A model generated the notes under the pieces. It had not been told where the DNA came from. It made no database searches and saw nothing but the letters and a program-made list of their open reading frames with translations. Of a stretch of DNA of 40,337 nucleotides, positions 1 to 8,987 are shown piece after piece; within the stretch, counting starts at the first letter, position 1; each line of letters starts with the position of its first letter. Made by a program: the position numbers and the translations under genes. The stretch is from an uncultured Roseburia sp. (lineage in GTDB: Bacteria > Bacillota > Clostridia > Lachnospirales > Lachnospiraceae): positions 1-40,337 of the forward strand of contig CANSSP010000027.1 of the NCBI GenBank assembly GCA_947649645.1. The letters are read 5' to 3'.

Positions 1-188
1 ATCGAGATTATGTGTAAGGCCATGGAAGATATGAGAAACGAATCCTTACAGGAAGCATCCGTGAAGGCATGAAAGCTACGGCACGCCGTATGCTGGCGGC
101 TGGCAAATATGCTTTAGAGGAAATCGTTAATATTTCAGGACTTTCTCATGAGGAAGTCAGACAACTGAAAGCTGATAGAAACGCATAA
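1..188 (+). pseudogene. C-terminal remnant of Rpn/PD-(D/E)XK transposase-like protein, frameshifted
   Basis: The window opens inside a reading frame (frame 1) that reads IEIMCKAMEDMRNESLQEAS and then hits TGA at 70-72. The family-like tail continues in frame 3 from about position 54 (SIREGMKATARRMLAAGKYA, then EEIVNISGLSHEEVRQLKADRNA) to TAA at 186-188. A single missing base around 52-57 would rejoin the two halves. The tail, with a REGMKATAR stretch followed by a short helix-turn-helix-like segment, resembles the end of Rpn-family recombination-promoting nuclease/putative transposases common in Lachnospiraceae. The family call is from memory of the motif, because the nuclease core lies outside the window. 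Because the start is missing it cannot be said whether the rest of the gene is intact. Confidence 0.6.
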
Positions 189-254
189 GCAGAGTTATAG
201 AACCGGCAAACTAACATTGCAGCAATTACAACAGAATCTGCCGTACCGTGTCAA

Positions 255-288
255 AGCGTATAGAAAACAGTCTATGCGCTCTGTTTTT
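255..288 (+). terminator. Rho-independent terminator behind the Rpn remnant
   Basis: Stem 255-263 (AGCGTATAG) pairs with 272-280 (CTATGCGCT) with one G-U pair. The loop is 8 nt and is followed by CTG and a run of five T (284-288). It is the main recognisable element between the remnant and the next promoter. The rest of 189-384 shows no convincing gene. Confidence 0.65.
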
Positions 289-384
289 ATGTAAAGGACG
301 ACATGTAGGGCGCAGGCAGGTCATCCATCCGGCCGCGGCACCGTCCGGCGCGGCAAAATGAAAGCTGAAAAAAAATATTTTGGA

Positions 385-413
385 TTGTTCCGGATGCTTT
401 TTTTTGGTAAAAT
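385..413 (+). promoter_or_regulatory. Sigma-A-type promoter of the 7TM hybrid kinase
   Basis: TTGTTC at 385-390, a 17-nt spacer, and TAAAAT at 408-413, preceded by an A/T-rich stretch. It lies about 100 nt upstream of the chosen kinase start, in an otherwise empty 327-nt gap (189-515). Confidence 0.5.
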
Positions 414-515
414 ATATAGAATGGCTTAATGTATTATGGGATGCAGAGGGGAGATGGAGAGAAGCGTCTGCTCTGGCGGGAAAGTGCCGGCATGGTTGCG
501 GCATGGAGGGTTGAG

Positions 516-3500
516 ATGAAGCATATACAAAAGATATCGGTAGTTACAATTTTAGCGATTGGTATATTTATGCTGATTGCGCTGTTCGGATATCAGCAGG
601 AGGATGAGGCGTCTGAGGTACCGTACGGGCTGGAATATTTTTTCAACGAAGAATGGCGCATGGAGGCGCCGGGCGGCACAGATACGCAGGAGATAAAACT
701 GCCTTATACGGGAAAGTGCAGGGAGTCGGATGTGATTGTTTTTCAGAATACGCTGCCGATCGAATATGCGGATATGACGATGAGATTTTTTTCCGCCAAC
801 GCGCAAGTGCGGGTGCTTCTTGACGATGAAGTCATCTACCGGCAGGAGGCAGAAGGGACGGGGCCGGACGAGGAGCATTTTATCGATTTTCCGGATGTGA
901 CGGGGGATCGTGAGCTTAGCATTGAAATGACGGTGTGTGACCCGGATGTGGAGATCGTGCTGGGAGAAGTGGTCTTTACAACACATGATCTGATTGTGGT
1001 CGGACTGATCGGAAGCGATCTGGCCGATATTGTATGCTGCCTTCTGATCGGGATCATGTCTGTGATCATGTTTGTGCTTGCGCTGATACGACGCTATACC
1101 GGACAGCCGGGGCAGGGAGAAGCGATCTGGGGATTGTTCGGGCTTCTGGCCGGGGTATATTGCTTTATCGGAACGGGCACGCTGAGTACCTTTTACAATA
1201 TACAGGAAGCATATGTGATGCAGGAGTATCTGCTGCTGATGCTTCCGGTTTTTCTGGCGCTCTATTTTGGACGGAAACTGCAGACCGCTTATCCGCTCCG
1301 CTTTAAGCTGTTGTTATACGGCGCCGTTTTGAATGCGGGGATACAGATTGCACTGCAGATCATGGGGCTGCAGCATCTGGAAAATATGAAAAACTTTTCG
1401 ATATGCGCAGTGTGCGCAGTCTGTCTGACGGTCATTGTCAGCATGATACAGACTGGCAGAAAAGGCAGTCGTTATGAGATCGTTCTGACGGTTGTATCGA
1501 TGACGGTTTTAATGACGGGAGAGATTGTGAATGTGATTCTGAATACGGTCTATGTCAGTGCTTACAGCTATATGGCGGGGCAGTACAGTATGACAATATC
1601 CGGCATGCTGATGGCAGTTATGCATATCTTTAAGCTTTCAAAAGAATATCGGGCGGATGCGGAGAAGAAAATCAGGATCGCAGAGGAGCAGAACCGCCTG
1701 CTCGCGCAGGCGAAAAAAGAGGCAGACGCGGCGCGGCATGAAGCACTTGCTGCAAACGAGGCCAAAGGAATGTTCCTGGCACGTATGTCTCACGAGATAC
1801 GCACGCCGATTAACGCGGTGCTGGGCATGGATGAGATGATCCTGCGTGAATCGGGCGAACAAAACATAAAGGAATACGCCATGGATATCTACACGGCGGG
1901 CCAGACGCTGTTGTCGCTGATCAACGATATTCTGGATTTTTCCAAAATTGAATCCGGCAAAATGGAGATTGTTCCGGTCGAATATGATATCAGCAGTCTG
2001 ATTCATGACCTGGTGAATATGACGTCGCAGCGCGCGGCGGACAAAAACCTCCGGCTTGAGGTTCAGGTCGCCCATGACATTCCGTCCCGGCTGTATGGGG
2101 ATGATGTGCGTATCCGTCAGATTCTGACCAATATTCTTACGAATGCGGTCAAATATACGCATGAGGGGACGGTGTGGCTGCGGGCTGAGAGCCGCGGCGC
2201 AGGAGAGACGGCGGTTCTTCGGTTTGAAGTGGAGGACACGGGTATCGGAATCAGAGAAGAAGATCTGCCGAAGCTGTCGGCGGAGTTCGAGCGGATTGAG
2301 GAGGATAAAAACCGGAATATTGAAGGCACCGGACTGGGTATGAGTATTACGATCCAGCTTCTGGCTCTTCTGGGCAGCCAGCTTAAGGTTGAGAGCGTGT
2401 ATGGAAAGGGATCAAAGTTTTATTTTGAACTGGAACAAAAGATTGTTGATCACACGCCGATCGGCGATTTTGAGTCGAAAGTGCATCAGATGGCAGATAA
2501 TTATCTTTACAGTACAAGTTTTTGTGCGCCGGACGCGGATATTCTGGTGGTGGATGACAATGCCGTTAACCGCAAAGTCCTGCGAAATCTTCTGAAGGAG
2601 ACGCAGGTCCGGGTGACGGAGGCCGACGGAGGCGGGACTTGTCTGCGTCTGGTGCAGGAAGATCATTTTGATCTGATTTTTCTTGATCATATGATGCCCG
2701 GAATGGATGGCGTGGAAACGCTTCATGCCATAAAAGCGCTGCCGGAATGTCCGTGCAGGGATACACCGATTGTCGTTCTGACTGCGAATGCAGTGTCGGG
2801 GGCGAAAGAACAATATCTCTCGGAAGGCTTCGATGATTTCCTGTCAAAGCCGGTGGTGCCGGAAAAGCTGGAAAATATGATAAAAAAATGGCTGCCCGAA
2901 GATCTTCTGCTGGCCGCTTCGGACAGATTGGCGGATGCGCCGGCGCCGGCGAAAGCTGACGGGGCAGAGGCGGACCTGGAGGCGCTGCCTTTTGTGGAGG
3001 GGCTGGACTGGAATTACGCGTGGCTTCATCTGCCGGATATGGAACTGCTCTGCTACACGGTAAAAGAGTTTTATGCCCAGATTGACTCTGCGGCGGATGC
3101 TCTGGAGCAGGCGTATGAATGCATTGCCCGGCCGGATTGTCTGGAACAGTACCGGATTCGGGTGCACGCCATGAAAAGCCTTGCGGCGACGGTGGGAATC
3201 GTACCGCTCTCTGGTGTTGCAAGGGTCTTGGAATATGCGGCCAGAGATGGTAAAATAGATGTGATTATGTCCATGACGACGATATTTCTGGAGGAATGGC
3301 GCAGTTATCGGCAGAAATTACAGGGGGTTTTTGACATAGGCGTCGCTGCGGAAAAAGAAGTGACGGACAATTCGGTGATAAAAGCGCTTCTGGAAATGGT
3401 GCGGATCAGTATGCAGGAAATGGATATTGACCGGGCAGATGAGCTGATGGGACAGCTTCGGGCGTACGGGTATCCGGAAGAAATCGGGCGGAATATGCAG

Positions 3501-3581
3501 AAGCTTGCGGAGGCGGTGACGAACCTGGATCCGGATGAAACAGACCGTCTTGTGGTTCTTCTGGCCGGGCAGATGGAGTGA
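516..3581 (+). CDS. Hybrid sensor histidine kinase, 7TMR-DISM-like membrane sensor, with receiver and HPt domains
   Basis: Membrane phosphorelay sensor of 1021 residues. Start chosen at the ATG preceded by GGAGGG (505-510). An in-frame ATG at 429 would add 29 unlikely residues. One membrane helix (about 7-25) is followed by an outside domain (about 26-165) and seven helices (about 168-375), the 7TMR-DISM layout. A coiled linker leads to the HisKA H-box MSHEIRTP (His426), HATPase motifs DTGIG (about 574) and GTGLGM (about 604), and a receiver with acceptor Asp724 (FLDHMMPGMDG). A C-terminal HPt domain has His884 (VHAMKSLAATVG). All phosphotransfer residues are present, so a full His-Asp-His relay is expected. 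The stimulus is unknown. The response regulator 12 bp downstream is the likely partner. No DNA-binding output is encoded here. Confidence 0.9.
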   Translation: MKHIQKISVVTILAIGIFMLIALFGYQQEDEASEVPYGLEYFFNEEWRMEAPGGTDTQEIKLPYTGKCRESDVIVFQNTLPIEYADMTMRFFSANAQVRVLLDDEVIYRQEAEGTGPDEEHFIDFPDVTGDRELSIEMTVCDPDVEIVLGEVVFTTHDLIVVGLIGSDLADIVCCLLIGIMSVIMFVLALIRRYTGQPGQGEAIWGLFGLLAGVYCFIGTGTLSTFYNIQEAYVMQEYLLLMLPVFLALYFGRKLQTAYPLRFKLLLYGAVLNAGIQIALQIMGLQHLENMKNFSICAVCAVCLTVIVSMIQTGRKGSRYEIVLTVVSMTVLMTGEIVNVILNTVYVSAYSYMAGQYSMTISGMLMAVMHIFKLSKEYRADAEKKIRIAEEQNRLLAQAKKEADAARHEALAANEAKGMFLARMSHEIRTPINAVLGMDEMILRESGEQNIKEYAMDIYTAGQTLLSLINDILDFSKIESGKMEIVPVEYDISSLIHDLVNMTSQRAADKNLRLEVQVAHDIPSRLYGDDVRIRQILTNILTNAVKYTHEGTVWLRAESRGAGETAVLRFEVEDTGIGIREEDLPKLSAEFERIEEDKNRNIEGTGLGMSITIQLLALLGSQLKVESVYGKGSKFYFELEQKIVDHTPIGDFESKVHQMADNYLYSTSFCAPDADILVVDDNAVNRKVLRNLLKETQVRVTEADGGGTCLRLVQEDHFDLIFLDHMMPGMDGVETLHAIKALPECPCRDTPIVVLTANAVSGAKEQYLSEGFDDFLSKPVVPEKLENMIKKWLPEDLLLAASDRLADAPAPAKADGAEADLEALPFVEGLDWNYAWLHLPDMELLCYTVKEFYAQIDSAADALEQAYECIARPDCLEQYRIRVHAMKSLAATVGIVPLSGVARVLEYAARDGKIDVIMSMTTIFLEEWRSYRQKLQGVFDIGVAAEKEVTDNSVIKALLEMVRISMQEMDIDRADELMGQLRAYGYPEEIGRNMQKLAEAVTNLDPDETDRLVVLLAGQME

Positions 3582-3593
3582 CAGGAGGAGGAA

Positions 3594-4355
3594 ATGAAAA
3601 AAATATTATTGATCGGAAAGTTTAACACCGTGGTAAATGAGACGAATCACTTTTTGTCCCGGTATTTTCATGTACAGCTCTGTTCAGAAAACGCAGGGGT
3701 TCTTGAGGGAATGTTAAAGATTGTAAAACCCGATCTGGTTTTAATCAGCCTGATCGGCGCATATGGAATAGATACGTCTATCTTTTTCCTGCTGAGCGAT
3801 CAGTATGCGCAGATTCCGGTTCTTACGATCGGAACAAAAGAGGAGAGCAGTAAGTTTTTCAAATATTACGAAGGAGAGCAGTTTGAAAATCTGATCCGTC
3901 CGGTAGAAAATGGCGTTATTATGGAGGCGGTCTGCAGAAGGCTGGGGCTGGACGAGAAAGAAGTAGAAAAGGAAGCGGTACAGGAAAACAGCGGCAGGAA
4001 GCGGATTCTGGTCGTTGACGATAACGGTACGGCGCTTCGGACGATAAAGGCGATGCTGGAGGAGCACTACGATGTCACGGTCGCGATTTCGGGCGCACAG
4101 GCGATGACTTCCATAGGAAAAAAGCGGCCGGATCTGATTCTGCTGGACTATGAGATGCCGGTCTGCGACGGAAGAATGACGCTTGAAATGATACGTGCGG
4201 AGGAGGAGCTGAAAGAGATACCGGTAGTGTTTCTGACTGCCGTAAACGACCGGGCGACGATTGAGACGGTTCTGAAACTGAAGCCGGCGGGATATTTTCT
4301 GAAACCGCCGGTGAAAGATAAGCTGCTGGCGGAAATCGGTAAGATTTTAAACTGA
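3594..4355 (+). CDS. Response regulator with degenerate plus intact receiver domains, no output domain
   Basis: 253 residues, with GGAGGAGG just ahead of the start and 12 bp behind the hybrid kinase, so co-transcription is very likely. Residues 1-115 fold-match a receiver (MKKILLIGKF start), but the acceptor position in PDLVLISLIG is Ser52, so this half should not be phosphorylated. Residues 136-253 form a normal receiver with acidic pair D142-D143, acceptor Asp185 (LILLDYEMPVCDG), Thr in FLTA and Lys in FLKPP. There is no DNA-binding, GGDEF or HD-GYP domain. It is probably a relay or protein-protein output partner for the upstream HPt domain; its final target cannot be read from the sequence. 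Confidence 0.85.
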   Translation: MKKILLIGKFNTVVNETNHFLSRYFHVQLCSENAGVLEGMLKIVKPDLVLISLIGAYGIDTSIFFLLSDQYAQIPVLTIGTKEESSKFFKYYEGEQFENLIRPVENGVIMEAVCRRLGLDEKEVEKEAVQENSGRKRILVVDDNGTALRTIKAMLEEHYDVTVAISGAQAMTSIGKKRPDLILLDYEMPVCDGRMTLEMIRAEEELKEIPVVFLTAVNDRATIETVLKLKPAGYFLKPPVKDKLLAEIGKILN

Positions 4356-4401
4356 CAGAACGGCGCGGCGGAAAAATGGATGAAAAGTGGAGGGTGCATG
4401 T

Positions 4402-5652
4402 ATGGCAATGAGCAAAAAGCCGGTGAACGGCATGAAAGATATCTTACCGGGGGAGATGGAGATTCGCGATTATGTACAGAAGGTCATCAAAGAAACATAC
4501 CGCAGCTTCGGTTTTACGCCCATTGAGACACCATGTATGGAAAATATCGCAAATTTAAGCAGCCGGCAGGGCGGAGAGAACGAGAAACTGATTTTTAAGG
4601 TGATGAAACGCGGAGAAAAACTGAAAGTAAAAGAGGCGCAGACAGAGGAAGAGCTTGTGGATTTCGGAATGCGCTATGATCTGACCGTGCCGCTGGTTCG
4701 CTTTTATGCGAACAACGCAAATCAGCTTCCGTCGCCGTTTAAGGCGCTTCAGATGGGCAATGTCTGGCGTGCGGACCGCCCGCAGAGGGGGCGCTACCGC
4801 CAGTTTATGCAGTGCGATATCGACATTATCGGGGAGCCGGGGAACTTAGCGGAGATTGAACTGATTCTTGCGACGACGACGACAATCGGAAAGCTGGGAT
4901 TTAAGGATTTTGAGATCCGCATCAATGACCGCCGTATCTTAAAGGCAATGGCCTCTTACAGTGGTTTTCCGGAGGAAATGCTCGACGACGTTTTTATTAC
5001 GCTTGATAAAATGGACAAGATCGGACTGGAAGGCGTGGCGCAGGAGCTGGAAAAGGAAGGGCATGCAAGGGAAGCCGTCGAACGGTATCTCGCGCTGTTT
5101 GCCGGGGTGGAGGCGGCGGAAGACGGTATCCGCTACCTGGCGGAAAAGCTGCAGGGGCATCTTGCTCCTGATGTGGCTGACAATCTTGCCGCGATTATGG
5201 AGAGTGTTGCGGCTGCCAGGACGGCAGAGTTTAAACTGGTGTTTGACCCGACGCTGGTGCGGGGCATGGGGTATTATACAGGGACGATTTTTGAGATCGT
5301 CATGCCGAAACTGGGGGCTGCCTGCGGCGGCGGCGGCCGCTACGACAAAATGGTGGGACGGTTTACCGGAAACGATGTGCCGGCCTGCGGGTTTTCGATT
5401 GGTTTTGAGCGGATTATCCTGCTTTTGATGGAAAGTGGTTTTACCATTCCGGCCCAGCCGGAAAAAATTGCCTATCTGATTGAAAAAGGCTGCACCGCCG
5501 GCCGGCTTTCCGGAATTATCGCGAAGGCGCAGAGCGAGAGGGCGGCCGGAAAGCATGTGCTGGTCGTGCGCATGAATAAGAATAAAAAATTTCAGAAGGA
5601 GAAACTGACGGCAGAGGGATATCAGGAGATTCTGGAGTTTTTCAGAGAGTAG
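4402..5652 (+). CDS. hisS: Histidine-tRNA ligase
   Basis: Class II aminoacyl-tRNA synthetase charging tRNA-His in the cytoplasm; 416 residues, normal length. Visible signatures are KPVNGMKDILP at the N terminus, the motif 2 loop around FKALQMGNVWRADRPQRGRYRQF (split here: VWRADRPQRG), the HisRS-specific RGMGYYTGTIFE, and the glycine-rich AACGGGGRYDKMV of the active site, with motif 3 near CGFSIGFERI. The start with GGAGGG 7 nt upstream is preferred over an in-frame GTG at 4387. No T-box leader is visible. Ends in TAG. In related genomes hisS and aspS are often neighbours; here an interrupted sensor kinase gene lies between them. Confidence 0.96.
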   Translation: MAMSKKPVNGMKDILPGEMEIRDYVQKVIKETYRSFGFTPIETPCMENIANLSSRQGGENEKLIFKVMKRGEKLKVKEAQTEEELVDFGMRYDLTVPLVRFYANNANQLPSPFKALQMGNVWRADRPQRGRYRQFMQCDIDIIGEPGNLAEIELILATTTTIGKLGFKDFEIRINDRRILKAMASYSGFPEEMLDDVFITLDKMDKIGLEGVAQELEKEGHAREAVERYLALFAGVEAAEDGIRYLAEKLQGHLAPDVADNLAAIMESVAAARTAEFKLVFDPTLVRGMGYYTGTIFEIVMPKLGAACGGGGRYDKMVGRFTGNDVPACGFSIGFERIILLLMESGFTIPAQPEKIAYLIEKGCTAGRLSGIIAKAQSERAAGKHVLVVRMNKNKKFQKEKLTAEGYQEILEFFRE

Positions 5653-5693
5653 CTGCCGGATAAATTATTGCAGATGATCGGGAGGAAGTGAAC

Positions 5694-7280
5694 ATGTACC
5701 ATTGCTGTATCCATTTTTATCTGACGGGGCGTGCGTGCAGAGCTTTTGAGGTCATAAAAGAGATGACGCCGCTTGTGCATTTTTCGCATGTATTTTCAGG
5801 GGACGACAGGCAGGAAGAGGGACGAAGAGAAAGTGCGGATGTGATTTTTGTCAATGCGGAGGGCATGGACAAAGAGGAAGCACTTCGGCTTTCTCTGCGT
5901 GGAAAAAGTGAGAGGGCAGAGCTTATTCTGCTGGCCCGGGAAGAACAGATCCCGTTTTTTTCCGAAGGCATATCAGAGATCAGCGATATATGGCGGATGC
6001 CCGCGCCGGAGGAAGAAATCCGGTTTCGTTTCTTAAGGTGGCAGCAATCATATAAGATGCGCAAGGATTTCTGGCAGACACAACAATATCTGGACGCCAC
6101 GATCAACCATATTCCGAACCTTATCTGGTACAAAGATAAAAACGGGATTCATGAGAAGGTCAACGACAGTTTTTTAAAAACCGTCAATAAAGAAAGAGCA
6201 CAGGTAGAAGGGAAGGGCCATGCCTATATATGGGACGTGGAAGAGGATGACCCGGCCTGCATCGAATCCGAGCTTGAGGTCATGAGAAAAGAGCAGACCT
6301 GTGTATCCGAAGAGACCATCAGAGCCGGGGACGGGATGAGGACGCTGACGACCTACAAATCGCCCCTGTATGATCTGGACGGCAGTGTGATGGGAACGGT
6401 CGGGGTCGCGATTGACGTGACACAGGAGCGTGCATATGAACAGGAGATCATCAGTAAAAATCAGACGCTGGAAACGATTTTCACTACGATTGACTGTGGA
6501 GTGATACGCCATACGGTGGACGGAGAGCATGTCTTAAGCATCAACAGGGCGGCGCTTCAGATTCTCGGATATGAGACACAGGAGGAGATGATCAGAGACG
6601 GTTTCTGCCTTACGGCAGCTTCGGTTCTGGAGGAAGACCGGGAGAAGCTGAATAAGGATATAAAGACGCTGAAAAAAGAAGGAGACAGCGTCAGCGTGGA
6701 ATATCGCGTCCGGCACAATGACGGCGAAGTTCTGCACATTATGGGGAATATCAAGCTCCTTAAGGAAAACGGCAGACTGATATACCAGCGTTTTCTTCTG
6801 GACTGTACGGCACAGAAGCAGCAGGAAAAGCGGAACGAGAGGCGTCAGATGGAGCTGTTTCAGGCCTTGAGTATCGATTATAATCTGGTCTGCTTTTTCG
6901 ACCTTGACACGGGCGGCGGAATCTGTCTCAGGGATGAAAACAACCGGGGCATGCAGGGCGATCTGGTTTTTGGAAGGGAAATTTCGCTTAAGGAGAGCAT
7001 GGAGCAGTATATACAGGAGTTTGTATTTGAAGAAGACAGGGAGATGCTGCGCAGGGCAATTTCTGTGGAGGTGCTTAAGGAGAGGCTGGCAGTAAAGAAG
7101 ATTTATTACATAAACTATCGTGTTCTGCAGGACGGGAAGATGATTTATTCACAGGTGAAGGCCGTGCGGACGGGGACGGAGAGCGGAAATTTCGGAGCGG
7201 TTCTGGGCTTTCGCAGTGTGGACGGAGAGATCCGCAGGGAAATGGAGCAGAGAACCCTTCTTGAGGATGCGCTTTTTTAG
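5694..7280 (+). CDS. N-terminal (sensory) half of an amber-interrupted hybrid histidine kinase
   Basis: 528 residues ending at TAG (7278-7280). Start chosen at the ATG 8 nt after GGAGG (5681-5685). An in-frame GTG at 5688 is less likely. Residues 1-115 look like a divergent receiver-like domain. Three PAS-like segments follow: about 125-245 (LPNLIWYKDKNG-like signature IPNLIWYKDKNGIHEKVNDS), about 250-375 and about 385-515. No transmembrane helix is obvious, so a cytoplasmic sensor is inferred. The protein stops just before the coiled segment leading to the H-box. The frame continues without any other stop to 8837, so the original gene was a single kinase of about 1047 residues. On its own this half could only sense or bind, not phosphorylate. 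Confidence 0.85.
   Translation: MYHCCIHFYLTGRACRAFEVIKEMTPLVHFSHVFSGDDRQEEGRRESADVIFVNAEGMDKEEALRLSLRGKSERAELILLAREEQIPFFSEGISEISDIWRMPAPEEEIRFRFLRWQQSYKMRKDFWQTQQYLDATINHIPNLIWYKDKNGIHEKVNDSFLKTVNKERAQVEGKGHAYIWDVEEDDPACIESELEVMRKEQTCVSEETIRAGDGMRTLTTYKSPLYDLDGSVMGTVGVAIDVTQERAYEQEIISKNQTLETIFTTIDCGVIRHTVDGEHVLSINRAALQILGYETQEEMIRDGFCLTAASVLEEDREKLNKDIKTLKKEGDSVSVEYRVRHNDGEVLHIMGNIKLLKENGRLIYQRFLLDCTAQKQQEKRNERRQMELFQALSIDYNLVCFFDLDTGGGICLRDENNRGMQGDLVFGREISLKESMEQYIQEFVFEEDREMLRRAISVEVLKERLAVKKIYYINYRVLQDGKMIYSQVKAVRTGTESGNFGAVLGFRSVDGEIRREMEQRTLLEDALF
7278..7280 (+). other. In-frame amber codon splitting the PAS hybrid kinase
   Basis: The frame reads ...LLEDALF, TAG, then ANQASKAKSVFLSNMSHDIRTP without a shift. 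Related kinases usually have Q or another residue at this site, and a single C-to-T change of CAG gives TAG. TAG is used as the normal stop by hisS, aspS, thiI and mtaB in this window, so recoding to an amino acid is unlikely. Confidence 0.85.
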
Positions 7281-7322
7281 GCAAACCAGGCAAGTAAGGC
7301 GAAGAGTGTCTTTCTCTCCAAT

Positions 7323-8837
7323 ATGTCTCACGACATACGCACGCCGATGAACGCGATTGTCGGCTTCACCAATCTTGCCATCGCCCATATCGATAACCGG
7401 GAGCAGGTGGAGGAGTATCTGCGGAAAATTACGTCGTCCGGAAACCATCTGCTCAGTCTCATCAACGACGTTCTGGATATGAGTCATATTGAGAGCGGTA
7501 AGATTCATCTGGAAGAAAAACCCTGCAGTCTGCCGGATATTCTGCACGGACTGCGCAATATTTTACAGGCGGATATCCATGCAAAGCAGCTGGATCTCCA
7601 GATCGATACGGTGGATGTATTTGACGAGGATATCTACTGCGATAAGCTGCGGTTAAACCAGGTACTTCTGAATCTTCTGAGCAATTCCGTCAAGTATACG
7701 GGCGCGGGAGGCCATGTCAGTATGCGGATTACGGAAAAGGCCGGGGCGCCGGACGGCTGCGCCAACTATGAATTTACCATCCGCGATAACGGCATCGGCA
7801 TGAGTGAGGAATTTCTGAAGCATATTTTTGAACCGTTTGAGAGAGGCGAGAGTACAACCATCAGCGGAATCCAGGGGACGGGACTTGGAATGGCGATCAC
7901 AAAGAATATTGTGGATATGATGAACGGTACCATTGAGGTGAAAAGCAGGCAGGGAGAAGGCTCGGAGTTTATCGTTTCATTTACCTTCCGCCTTTATACC
8001 GGGGCAAAAGAACAGCGGGAGATCCCTGAACTGAAAAACCGCAGGGCGCTGGTCGTGGACGATGATTTTAATACGTGTGACAGCGTCTCTTATATGCTGG
8101 GACAGCTCGGCCTGCGCGCCGAATGGACTTTATCGGGAAAAGAGGCCGTCCTGCGCGGCCGGCAGGCGGCCATGCGGGAGGATGAATACAATGTATATAT
8201 TGTAGACTGGCTTCTTCCCGACATGAACGGCATCGAGGTCACGCGCCGGATCCGCAAGGAGATGGGAGATAAGGTGCCGGTGATCGTCCTGACGGCATAC
8301 GACTGGTCCGATATTGAAGAAGAGGCAGGGGAGGCGGGCGTCACGGCATTTTGCAGCAAACCGCTGTTTTTGTCAGAACTGCGCAACTGTCTGCGTTCTG
8401 TGATTGCGTCGGAGGAGAAGGAAAAGAAGGACAGCGAAAAGGAAGGGATAAAGCTGCGCTCGGGAAATATCCTTCTGGCGGAGGATGTGGAGCTCAATCA
8501 GGAGATTGCCACTGTCATTCTGGGAGACGCAGGTTTTCGGACTGAGGTTGCCGGAAACGGGCAGATTGCCGTGGATATGCTGAAGAGTTCGGAGCCGGGG
8601 TATTATCAGCTCGTTCTTATGGATGTGCAGATGCCGGTGATGAACGGTTATGAAGCGACCCGGGCGATCCGGAAACTGGAAAATAAAGAATTGTCAAAGA
8701 TACCCATTATTGCAATGACGGCAAATGCCTTTGAGGAAGACCGGCAGGAGGCGTTGCGGAGCGGGATGAACGGTCATATTGCAAAGCCGATTGATATCGG
8801 GATTTTATTCGAAACATTGGATGAGGTGCTGAATTGA
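7323..8837 (+). CDS. C-terminal (catalytic) half of the amber-interrupted hybrid histidine kinase: HisKA-HATPase-REC-REC
   Basis: Open frame resumes at 7281. The first ATG (7323) begins right at the H-box MSHDIRTPMNAIVG (His at residue 3), with no good ribosome binding site, so a separately started product would lack part of the dimerisation helix. The HATPase has N-box LLNLLSNSVKY, DNGIGM (about 155-160) and GTGLGMAI (about 186). Receiver 1 (about 240-355) has acceptor Asp295 in YIVDWLLPDMNG. Receiver 2 (about 380-504) has Asp434 in VLMDVQMPVMNG. Every catalytic motif is intact, which suggests the stop is recent or suppressed. Annotate together with 5694-7280 as one disrupted gene. Ends 2 nt before a perfect 16-bp terminator stem. 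Confidence 0.8.
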   Translation: MSHDIRTPMNAIVGFTNLAIAHIDNREQVEEYLRKITSSGNHLLSLINDVLDMSHIESGKIHLEEKPCSLPDILHGLRNILQADIHAKQLDLQIDTVDVFDEDIYCDKLRLNQVLLNLLSNSVKYTGAGGHVSMRITEKAGAPDGCANYEFTIRDNGIGMSEEFLKHIFEPFERGESTTISGIQGTGLGMAITKNIVDMMNGTIEVKSRQGEGSEFIVSFTFRLYTGAKEQREIPELKNRRALVVDDDFNTCDSVSYMLGQLGLRAEWTLSGKEAVLRGRQAAMREDEYNVYIVDWLLPDMNGIEVTRRIRKEMGDKVPVIVLTAYDWSDIEEEAGEAGVTAFCSKPLFLSELRNCLRSVIASEEKEKKDSEKEGIKLRSGNILLAEDVELNQEIATVILGDAGFRTEVAGNGQIAVDMLKSSEPGYYQLVLMDVQMPVMNGYEATRAIRKLENKELSKIPIIAMTANAFEEDRQEALRSGMNGHIAKPIDIGILFETLDEVLN

Positions 8838-8839
8838 TG

Positions 8840-8890
8840 CCTGTCCCCTGTCTGCGTGTACAGATGCAGACAGGGGACAGGGTTGTTTTT
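8840..8890 (+). terminator. Strong terminator hairpin after the split kinase
   Basis: Perfect 16-bp stem, 8840-8855 (CCTGTCCCCTGTCTGC) with 8866-8881, 10-nt loop, then GTTGTTTTT. It isolates aspS from the kinase. The GGGGACAGG core resembles that of the hairpin at 23164. Confidence 0.85.
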
Positions 8891-8958
8891 ATTCATTTGC
8901 CCATGACAGACAGAGGATATCGCTGATGCGCAATGCCGCATGCTTTTCTGGAAAATGA

Positions 8959-8987
8959 TTGAAAAATCGGTGGGCATGGTGTAAGAT
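8959..8987 (+). promoter_or_regulatory. Promoter of aspS
   Basis: TTGAAA 8959-8964, 17-nt spacer, TAAGAT 8982-8987, about 50 nt upstream of the aspS start. There is no room for a T-box leader. Confidence 0.55.

Noticed and set aside
2566..3222. 218-residue open frame on the minus strand
   Set aside because: Lies fully inside the hybrid kinase receiver and HPt region and is Pro/Arg-rich without any domain pattern; a shadow frame.
4356..4401. T-box leader before hisS (and before aspS)
   Set aside because: The intervals are too short and show no T-box motif or antiterminator.
7278..7280. TAG as a coding amino acid such as pyrrolysine
   Set aside because: hisS, aspS, thiI and mtaB in the same window end in TAG, and no Pyl system is visible.
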